NCBI GenBank assembly: GCA_964421565.1 | Contig: CAYQXJ010000001.1 | Coordinates: 1-64,000 of the forward strand | Reading direction: 5' to 3' | Source: CAYQXJ01 sp964421565 | Lineage (GTDB): Bacteria > Planctomycetota > Brocadiia > SM23-32 | Length of the DNA: 64,000 bases | Shown here: piece by piece, positions 8,133 to 16,300 of the stretch | Position numbering within the stretch: position 1 is the stretch's first letter | How the letters are laid out: each line of letters starts with the position of its first letter | Translations under genes and position numbers: made by a program | Notes under the pieces: model-generated | The model's input: only the letters and a program-made list of their open reading frames with translations | What the model was told of the DNA's origin: nothing | Databases searched by the model: none

Positions 8133-8925
8133 CTGGCTGGCCGTCTTCGGGCCCATCATCCTGGCCGCCGCGCTCGGCGGCGCGGGGTGCTCGCTGGTGG
8201 GCTACTACCTGTCGAACCTGCGCCTGCCGTTCATGGGCGTCTGTCTTTCTCACGCCGCCATGGCGGGCGCAGTATTCGCCAGCCTGCTGGGGCTTAGCGT
8301 CTGGCCGGTCGCCTTCGCTTCGGCGGTTGCGGTTTCGCTGCTTGTCGGCTACCTGGCCGAACGGATGGAGATCGACCTGAGCGTCTCGATGGGCATCCTG
8401 TTTTCCTTCATTATGGGCCTGGCATTCCTCGGGATCGGGCTCACGGAGGGGCCGAAGACGGGGGTGCTGGGGCTCATCTGGGGCAGCGTGCTGCTGGTCT
8501 CGCGCCGGCACGTGGTCTGGATCGGGGTGGCCACGGCCCTCGCCGCCGCCTTTGCCGTCCTGTTCGGCAAAGAACTAAAGGCGGTGCTGTTCAGCCGCGC
8601 GGTTGCGGCCTCATCCGGTATCCGGGAGGGATTGGTCTACTACATGCTGCTGTTGGTCAGCGGGTTGGTGATCACGGTGAACCTGGAGGCGGTGGGCGGG
8701 CTGATGCTGTTCAGTCTGCTGGTTGCGCCGCCTGCTGCGGCCTGCCGGCTCAGCCGGCGCTACCGCACGTCGCTGCTGCTGAGTGTGGCCTTCGGCGCGC
8801 TCGCATCGTTGGGTGGGCTCGGCATATCTTACGTGCTCGACACGCCGACCGGGGCGAGCATCGTCGTGGTCTCCAGCGCGATATTCGCATCCTCAGCACT
8901 TGCCGCCCGGCTCAGGAGGGAGTGA
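8119..8925 (+). CDS. Metal ABC transporter permease (ABC-3 family, ZnuB-like)
   Basis: A 268-residue inner-membrane permease with about eight hydrophobic helices and no large soluble domain. Features typical of the ABC-3 family (PF00950) include LSHAAMAGAV near the N terminus, a motif common to ZnuB/MntB permeases, and LLVAPPAAACRLSRRY near the C terminus. ATG 8119 is set by GGGGAGG ending 5 bases upstream, and it overlaps the last 14 bases of the ATPase gene. With the lipoprotein and ATPase it forms a complete importer that would move the ion delivered by the TonB-dependent receptor into the cytoplasm. Confidence 0.87.
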   Translation: MLAPDWLAVFGPIILAAALGGAGCSLVGYYLSNLRLPFMGVCLSHAAMAGAVFASLLGLSVWPVAFASAVAVSLLVGYLAERMEIDLSVSMGILFSFIMGLAFLGIGLTEGPKTGVLGLIWGSVLLVSRRHVVWIGVATALAAAFAVLFGKELKAVLFSRAVAASSGIREGLVYYMLLLVSGLVITVNLEAVGGLMLFSLLVAPPAAACRLSRRYRTSLLLSVAFGALASLGGLGISYVLDTPTGASIVVVSSAIFASSALAARLRRE

Positions 8926-8926
8926 C

Positions 8927-9538
8927 GTGGACCGCTACGAGCAGAAGCGGCGTTTCTTCGACGAAGTGGCCCCGCAGTGGCAGCACGGGGCCTTCGATGC
9001 GGACGGGCTCGCCGTCGCGCGTTGGATACTGCGGCGGGCAGGCGTGCGGGCCGGCATGACCGTCGTCGAGCCCGGCTGCGGCGCGGGGCGGATGACGACG
9101 CTGCTGGCGGAGCGCGTGGGCGAGAGTGGGCGGGTGATCGCCGCGGACGTCAGCGAGCGCATGCTCAGCGCAGCACGGCGCAACGTCCCCGCCGGGAACG
9201 TTGAGTTCCGTGGCTGTGCGGCCGAGGAGATCGCGCTGCCGTCCGGCTCCGTCGACATCGTGCTCTGCTTCGACGTCTTCCCTCACTTCGACGAGCCCGG
9301 CCGCGCGCTGGACGCCTTCCGCCGTGTGCTGGCGGGCAGAGGTCGGCTTGTCATCGCACACTACCCGGGCAGGCAGCGGGTGAACGCCATCCATCGAGAG
9401 GCCGGCCGGGCCGTCGGCGCGGACCGTCTGCCCGGGGCGAAGCAGATGCGCCGTATGCTGCGCGAGCATGGCTTCGCGGCCGGGCCGATCACTGACGAGC
9501 CCGACCGCTACTTCGTGGCGGCGAGCCCGCGCGGCTGA
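8927..9538 (+). CDS. Class I SAM-dependent methyltransferase
   Basis: A 203-residue Rossmann-like methyltransferase of the Methyltransf_11/UbiE type. Motif I is VEPGCGAGRMT, followed by the acidic end of strand 2 (IAADVSERML) and a motif-IV-like segment (IVLCFDVFPHF). The GTG start at 8927 has AGGAGGGA 6-7 bases upstream and lies one base after the permease stop, so the gene is the last member of the metal-uptake operon. The substrate is unknown. Its position suggests a role tied to the imported ligand, such as modifying a metallophore, a metalloid or a cofactor, but this is inference from context only. Confidence 0.75.
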   Translation: MDRYEQKRRFFDEVAPQWQHGAFDADGLAVARWILRRAGVRAGMTVVEPGCGAGRMTTLLAERVGESGRVIAADVSERMLSAARRNVPAGNVEFRGCAAEEIALPSGSVDIVLCFDVFPHFDEPGRALDAFRRVLAGRGRLVIAHYPGRQRVNAIHREAGRAVGADRLPGAKQMRRMLREHGFAAGPITDEPDRYFVAASPRG

Positions 9539-9576
9539 GCGACGGAGGCGCCGCTGCCCCGCCGGCCCAGCAGGCG

Positions 9577-12500
9577 CTACGAGGGTTCTGCCCTGTGGCG
9601 GGCCTGGAGGAACTGCGCAACCGACAGCGCCGCCAGCGCCAACGCCGTTGCGACGACTGTGACGAGGGCCGCCCGCAGGAACAGGGCGTAGTCCATCTCC
9701 GCCGCCACCTTCACCCCGGTCAGAAGCAGCGCAACGGCGGTCAGCGCGCCCATCCTGGCCGGAGCGCCGAAGGGCGCCACATGCCAGAAGACCAGGCAGA
9801 GCGCGGCGACGAGCAGCACCTCGGCCGCTGTCAGCAGGTGACGCGCCGGCCCGTCCATGCACAGCACTTCCGCCCGCGCCGGCCTCTGCGGGTTGAGGAT
9901 GAGCGCCTGGAAGTAGAAACGCTCCGGCTGCTGCGGCTTCTGGGCCGCAACGGCGGCGACCCCTGGCATGCCGGCTTTGCCCGCAGCGCGACCCTGCAGG
10001 ATGCGCAGGTTGCTGACCTGCTGTGCCGGGCCCTGGTCAACGGTCTGCATCATGGCGCCGGCGCCGCCTCGCGGCCGGCTGGTCGCCGTCAGCCTGTGCA
10101 GAGCCTCCTCGAAGTGATGCTCCGACGGCAGGTGATGCAGCGTGCCGCTGGAGCGGATGACCTCGTATCCGCGCGGCATCTGGAGCACCCATCCGAGCCG
10201 GAGTATGCGCACCCCCCGCAGGCTCGGCACTGCGAGCCGGACATTCTGCACGCGGCCGAGCCCGTCGTCGTCGGCGGCCGGCTCCTCCCACTGCAGTTCC
10301 ACGCGCACAGTGCCCGTGACTCCCTGGACCTGGGCGATCGGTATCTTGGTCACGTCGCCCTCGGCGCCGGAGCCGGTCAGCGGCCGCACGCGCTGGCCGT
10401 TGACCAGTGCGTGCCACAGGCGGGCGTCGGTGGGCAGTTCGACCTCCAGGAACGACTGGTAGCGGCTGCGCACGTCGGCGATCATCGTCGTGATACGGTT
10501 GCCCTCCTCGGTGATGGTGGTGTCGAGCTTACAGCTTTCGACCACGGCGGTCACCACCTCCGCCTCGTCGTGGCGCACGGCGTCGAGCGCCAGCTCGTAA
10601 GGATGGCCGAGGTAGCGGAATGCGAAGAGGATGGGCACGGTGCGCCGACCGACCTGGTCGGCGACGGATTGCGGCAGCTCGCGGAACTTGCGGGGTATTT
10701 CTTCCTCGTCGACGGGCGTCAGGTTGCGGATCTCGTCCGGCACCGGCGCCAGCTCCAGGGAGGGGTCGGCCGTGACGGCCAGGTAGCCGACCTCTCGCTC
10801 GACCTCCTTCATCTCGTCGACCACTTTCGGCCCCGAGAACGTGCGTCGCGTCTGCTGCGGGTCGAGTTCCATCGTGTATTCAATGATGAGCTGGTAGTTG
10901 CCCTTCACCTCGCTCTGCAGCTCGACGCGCCACAGGTCGCCGCTCCCGGCGGGTGCGCCGCCGGCGGGCTTCACCTTCTCCTGGATCTTGATGTTCTCGC
11001 CCCGGATGTTCGGCTCCGTGACGCCTTGCGGCAGGCGGACGAAGAATTCCTTGACGCCGGCATACTGGATGCTGAACTCGATCGTCGTTGCGCCGATCAG
11101 GTAGTCCTCGCCGAAGCGCTCGTAGTTGAAGGTCTGCACCTGGATCTTCGGCGAGATGCTGGTTGCCTCGAGTTCGAGCTCCCATGGCGACTGGATCAGG
11201 CGGAAAGCGAGCTTCGCGTTGCCCGCCCGGTGCAGCAGGGAGGGGGCGATCTCCTGCACGTCCACGTCGTGCAGCGGACCTGCCGCGCCGGCGCGCTTCA
11301 GGCGGATGCTCTCGTCGGTGCCGATGGCGATGTAGCCGCGCTCTTGCTCGCAGTCGAGCGCGTATACGGCCGGCACGGCGAGCGGCCCGGACTCGCCCGG
11401 CGGCGGCAGTTCGGCGGGCAGCAGCGCCTCGGACTCGAGCCGCACGGACAGCTCGTCCAGCGTCCGCTCGGTCAGTTGCACCGTCAGCGTTTCGCTGGCC
11501 GCATCGTAAGAGTAATCATCCACCCGTTCGCCCTCGACGATCAGGCTGCCGCGCAACTGCCGTGGAACGTGCAGGCGGAGCTGGAACACGCCAGCCTTCT
11601 TGATGCGGTAGTTGAACGTGGAGCGGTAGCGGAGGTTCTTGCGGGTAATCTCCACGTAATGCAGCGGCTCCACCTTCACCTCGGGTCGCACGTGGCTCAC
11701 CATGAGCCCGAGCGAGTAAGGGAAGCTCAGGTAGCGGAAGGCCAGCGCCGGCTGCGGAGCGCGCTGAACGCGGATCGCCTGCTGCACGTGCGGCATCGAC
11801 TGCAGCTCCGCCACGTCGATCTGGCTGACCCCCTCGATGGCGCCCGTTTCGACGGCAATGCCGGCCTCGGCCGCCACGCCGATGGTGCCCCACTGGCGCT
11901 CGACGTCGAGAAGCTCCAGCGCGGGCAGCTTCGAGTGCTCGGGCTCGGGGATGGCGCTGTGGGTCTGCAGGTTCAGCGTGTAGCTGCCCTCGGCCTTCGA
12001 GCGCAGATCGACAGTCAGGATGTTCGTCTCCGGCTCGAGCCCCTGGTTGTTGATGTTCGGCCCGTCCAGGCCGATCAGCTTCATGCCGGGGCCGAGCCGC
12101 AGTCTCAGTTGGAAGACGCCGGCGTTGCGGATCTCGTAATGCACCTGCCAGTGCTGACGGAACCGTTCCAGCGAGGCGATGCTCAGGCACGAGACCTCGC
12201 CGTAGAGCTGCGGGCGGATGGGGGAGATGCGCAGGGAGAGCCGATAGGGGCGCGACAAGTAGCGGAGCGCGAGCCCGATTGCCGGCTGTCGGCGCCGCAG
12301 CGAATCCGGCAGATCCGACAGGTTCACCTGCCCCACGTTCTCGCGCTCGACGACTTCCGCCTGCAGGCCACCTTCGAGTGCGACGGCGACCGTGCCCTTC
12401 TCCCGAGACACTCCGAGCGCCACGACCGCGGGCGCTTCGATCACCACGGGCACTGCGCCGAGGGTGCGCTCCAGCGCAAGGCGAACCGACGTGGCGGCGA

Positions 12501-13332
12501 ACTGTGCGTTGCGGAGCGTCACGGCGAGCCGGGCGCCGTCATCGCCCTCCGCCATTTGCCACGAGCGCACGTCATCGCCCTCCACCCGCAGCAGTGAGTA
12601 ACCCTCCGGCAGGGCTATGTCCAGCCTGGGCATGCGGCCCTGCAGCAGCTCGTAGCGGATCTCCACCTCGACGCGGACGACGCCGGGGGAGGCCCTCAGC
12701 AGCATCTGCTGTTCGGCGAAGGCGACCCTCTCGACCTCCTGGACCTCGGCAGCGGGCTGCCACTGGACGGTGATGGTCCGTTCCCCGGCGCCGAATATGC
12801 GCAGCAGCGTGTGTTCGCCCATCGCTTCGGTCTGGAAGGGCAGGTCAGGCCGAAGTTCGACACGCGGATTGCGCTCGGGCAGCGTCACCTCGTAGGTGCC
12901 GCTCAGGGCGGGCACGGCCGGCAGGACGGCCGAGCTGGCGTCGAGGGTGCTGTGCACGGGCGTGGCGAACTCGATCTCGACGCTGAACTCGCCCTTGCTG
13001 GAGAGCAGAAGGGCTACGCCGCCCCGCTGGCGCACGAGCACGGGCTCGGCGCGGAACCACCCGCCGTCGCTCGCCCGCGCGCTCACGACCGCCACGTCCG
13101 CCGGCAGCAGCGGCACCAGGGTCGTCCCGTCGGCCAGGTGGCGCACCTGTAGCGACATGGTGCCCCGCAGGGACTCTGCACTCGGGGCGGCTCTCACCTC
13201 GGCGCGCTCGATGACGTAGCGGACCTCGCCGGCCGGCGATATGCCCGATTGCTCGTCTTCGGCGGCGCGTACCCCGCCCACGGCGGACAGTAGCACAATG
13301 GCGAACACGGCGACCAGCATGCGCGGTCTCAT
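9577..13332 (-). CDS. Giant secreted/membrane protein with four tandem beta-rich repeats, function unknown
   Basis: A 1251-residue protein with a signal peptide (about residues 1-23) and roughly three hydrophobic helices at the C terminus (about 1165-1240). I do not recognise a named domain. Four repeat units start near residues 361, 538, 716 and 910, a period of 177-194 residues. Each opens with a motif like LAFRYLSFPY, then a beta-rich core with Ala-Gly-Val-x-x-(F/L) near its centre (for example AGVFQLRL), and ends with a strand pair like LTVQL. The protein is probably anchored at the membrane with a long extracytoplasmic part. ATG 13332 has GGAG about 8 bases before it. The gene starts 12 bases after the end of the 1685-residue gene, whose repeats are related, so the two form one operon. 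Confidence 0.75.
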   Translation of the reverse strand: MRPRMLVAVFAIVLLSAVGGVRAAEDEQSGISPAGEVRYVIERAEVRAAPSAESLRGTMSLQVRHLADGTTLVPLLPADVAVVSARASDGGWFRAEPVLVRQRGGVALLLSSKGEFSVEIEFATPVHSTLDASSAVLPAVPALSGTYEVTLPERNPRVELRPDLPFQTEAMGEHTLLRIFGAGERTITVQWQPAAEVQEVERVAFAEQQMLLRASPGVVRVEVEIRYELLQGRMPRLDIALPEGYSLLRVEGDDVRSWQMAEGDDGARLAVTLRNAQFAATSVRLALERTLGAVPVVIEAPAVVALGVSREKGTVAVALEGGLQAEVVERENVGQVNLSDLPDSLRRRQPAIGLALRYLSRPYRLSLRISPIRPQLYGEVSCLSIASLERFRQHWQVHYEIRNAGVFQLRLRLGPGMKLIGLDGPNINNQGLEPETNILTVDLRSKAEGSYTLNLQTHSAIPEPEHSKLPALELLDVERQWGTIGVAAEAGIAVETGAIEGVSQIDVAELQSMPHVQQAIRVQRAPQPALAFRYLSFPYSLGLMVSHVRPEVKVEPLHYVEITRKNLRYRSTFNYRIKKAGVFQLRLHVPRQLRGSLIVEGERVDDYSYDAASETLTVQLTERTLDELSVRLESEALLPAELPPPGESGPLAVPAVYALDCEQERGYIAIGTDESIRLKRAGAAGPLHDVDVQEIAPSLLHRAGNAKLAFRLIQSPWELELEATSISPKIQVQTFNYERFGEDYLIGATTIEFSIQYAGVKEFFVRLPQGVTEPNIRGENIKIQEKVKPAGGAPAGSGDLWRVELQSEVKGNYQLIIEYTMELDPQQTRRTFSGPKVVDEMKEVEREVGYLAVTADPSLELAPVPDEIRNLTPVDEEEIPRKFRELPQSVADQVGRRTVPILFAFRYLGHPYELALDAVRHDEAEVVTAVVESCKLDTTITEEGNRITTMIADVRSRYQSFLEVELPTDARLWHALVNGQRVRPLTGSGAEGDVTKIPIAQVQGVTGTVRVELQWEEPAADDDGLGRVQNVRLAVPSLRGVRILRLGWVLQMPRGYEVIRSSGTLHHLPSEHHFEEALHRLTATSRPRGGAGAMMQTVDQGPAQQVSNLRILQGRAAGKAGMPGVAAVAAQKPQQPERFYFQALILNPQRPARAEVLCMDGPARHLLTAAEVLLVAALCLVFWHVAPFGAPARMGALTAVALLLTGVKVAAEMDYALFLRAALVTVVATALALAALSVAQFLQARHRAEPS

Positions 13333-13344
13333 TCCTCGGTCTCC

Positions 13345-16300
13345 TCAGGCATCAGTTGTCTGGCGTTTCAGGTAATGGGCGGCGCTCTGGACGGCTTCGC
13401 CGGCGAGGCAGGCGGCCAGTACGAGCGCGGCGGCGGCCGGCAGGGCGGACGGCAACGGCGGCGCGCCGTACACCACGGCCAGCGAAAGCAGCAGGCCGGC
13501 GGCGGCGAAGGTTGCGGCTCTCTGGCGTGAGCGCCGGTGCAGCAGGCCGAACGCGAGCAGGGCTGCCGCCGCCAGCACAAGTTCGGCCAGCACAACGGCG
13601 CCCGCCGGCACAACGCGGAAGCTCAGGTTCGCGTGGCCGCGGCCCAGGTAAGGCTTCTCAAAACGGTAGAGAACGGTCTGCGGCGCCGGAAAGTCGATCT
13701 CGATGGGCATCGCCCCCAGGCTGCGTCCGCCCTCCAATTGATGCACAAGCGAGGCCCGCACACGCCTCGGCGGCATGTCCGGGGGCGGCTCGGACTGTTG
13801 CGGCGGGGGACCAACTTCCGGGCCGCCCACATGGGCGACCTGCCAGTCGCCTGCGGCCGCCCTCTGTTCGAACTGCTCCTGGAGGGCCCGCAGTTCGGCC
13901 AGGTCCCGGTCCACCGAGACGCCTTTCTGCTCGGCCGCTTCCTTCCCGGTGGCGCGGCGCAGGGCTCGCACCCGCTGTAGCTGTCTGCGTGCTTGCTGGT
14001 AGTCTTCATCGTGCTGGATGGCGCTGAGCAACTGTTCTTCCGCCTCCGGGTAGTCGCCGTCCCGCATGAACTGGAGCCCCAGGTTGTAGCGGCGCCGGGC
14101 GAGGGTCTGCGCTGCCCGCTCGGGAGTTTTAGCGACAGCTACGTCCGACTCTCGGATGACTTCGGAGGTGGACGGGGTGACGAGTCGGCCGTCCTGCGTT
14201 TCCGCGTGTCTTACGCTGCCATCGGCGAACAGGAGCGTTTGACTCTCCCTGTGCGGGCTGTAGAAGTAAGCCACCACGGTGTCCCCATCGGCATCCGCCG
14301 GCGGGCGGCGATACACGAGCCTGACGTCTGGACCTTGCAGCGAGCGGAGGACGGAGGCGTCCTCGATGTAGCCGAGCTCTACCAGTTCCTGCAGGTTGGA
14401 CGGGTATTCGCCGTCGGACTGTTGCCGATACATGCTGATGCCCACGCCGACATTGTGCAGGTTATGGCTTTCCGCCGGAACTTCGGCGGCGAGGCGGACA
14501 CGGCTCGGTTCGATGGATTTCAGAGCGCGGAGCGCCTCGCGAAGCCTCGAATCCTCCACGTAGGGCGCCATCTCTTCGGCGGAGGCAGGCTCACGCCCCG
14601 CGTGTTCCTTTCGGTAGCGCGTCCGTGCTTTTTCGAGGCGCTTCTGGTTGGCGGCGACAAGTGCCCGGTCCACCTGCAGACTCAGGGCATCGGCGGCAGC
14701 CGGCGCGGCTTCCCCCTGCCGGGCCATCTGCTGGCCGGCCGCCAGCGCCCCGGCCAGTTCGTCGGTGGCCACCTCGGTCGTGGCGAATGTGCGCTTCGTG
14801 GCAAGGCGCTCCGTTCCAGGCGGCGGCAGCCGGGCTATCAGCTCACCCGTTCGGGGGTTGATCAGCCGGCGCTGCTCATCGATGGGGGCCCACGTGACCG
14901 CTCCGTCCGCAAAGAGGACGGAGGTCCCATCCTCTATAGAAGGCCCCAGGAAGTAGGCCACCGCTGTCTGAGCAGGCGCATCCGCTGGCGGGGGATCGTA
15001 GACGACGTGCAGGTCCTCGGCCTGCGGTGACGTCAGCACGTTCCGGTTACTCAGGTATCCTTCCTGCACAAGGACGTTCAAGCTGGCAGGATAGGCGCCC
15101 GCGTGGTCAATGCGATACGCCTGGATTCCGAGGCCGATTTCGTGCAGGTTGCTGCGCTCTGCGGTAACCGCGGCCTGGCGGCGCGTCTTCTCGAGTGCCG
15201 GCATGAGCATCGCCGCCATCATGAGGATGACGACCGACAGCAGGACCCAACTCACCCAGCGGGGCACGACCTGGCGGCGGAGCTTCGGGTGCGCCCAGAG
15301 CGATCGCGCGATGGCGACGACGGCTGCCAGAACGCCGAGCGCGATCACCGCGGCGGTGTGCTCCCGCAGGAAGGCCCACCCGGCCGCCGCGGCCCGCCCG
15401 CCGAGGCTCTGCGGCTGCGGCGGTGCAGCGGCCTTGTGCATGTTGCCGGCGACCGCTGCGATGTGGTACTCGGGCGGCACCCGGAGAGTCCATTCCATCC
15501 GCCCCACGTTGACCCCCAGCTCGGGCGTGCTCATGGTCTCGCGGCGCAGGGCGCCCAGGCCCGGCTGCGGGACGGCGAACGTCACGTCGATCACGCTCAT
15601 GCCGACCTGCGATGCTTTCTCGCTGGTGAACAGCGGCAGGCGGAGCTTCGTCGGGCCCTCCCGGAAGGGCTTGAGCGGTTCGCCGTAGACGTAGGTGCCT
15701 ATCAGCCGGGTCTCGGGGTGGAGCGCCGCCAGGTCGAGCGAGAGAAACTGCTGCGTGGTGTTGACGACGAACAGGCGCAGGTGGTTCAGCGTCTCCCCGT
15801 TGTCCTGCACCAGCGTCTCCACCTTCGCCACCGGCACGGCGGCCTGGAGCATCTGCCCGCTGAGCATGGCGGCGCTCGTCTCGACGGGCAGCGACCAGTC
15901 AACTCCCCGGTACGACCACGCGCCGACGGCCGGTTCGGTGCGCCGCCACGACCAGCGGGGATAGTTCTGCGCGGCTTCAACGGCCGTCAGCTCCGCCGGG
16001 ATGCGCCCGGGCACGACGTCTACGTCCGCCCGGCCCTGCAGCAGCAGCGCCAGCCCGCTCTGCTGTTCAGCGCCCACAAAGCGCACGGGCTCGACTGTTG
16101 CCCGCCCGTCGTCTTCGGCTCGCAACGCATAGCGCACGCTGCAGCGCAGGTCGCCGCTCTGCCGTCCGCGGAAGGTGACGAGCCCTTCGCGACCGTCCCA
16201 CCGCACGGATACGACGTTTGGCGCCTCGAGTTCGGGCGCAACCGCCGCTGGGGGCAGACGCAACCGCAGCTCGCTCAGGCCTCCCTGGGTGAGCTGGATG

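Noticed and set aside
9595..12597. A plus-strand open frame of about 1000 codons opposite the 1251-aa gene
   Set aside because: It is an antisense shadow of a high-GC gene: its translation is His/Arg/Gln/Leu-rich with no domain, while the minus strand has a signal peptide, repeats and a ribosome-binding site.
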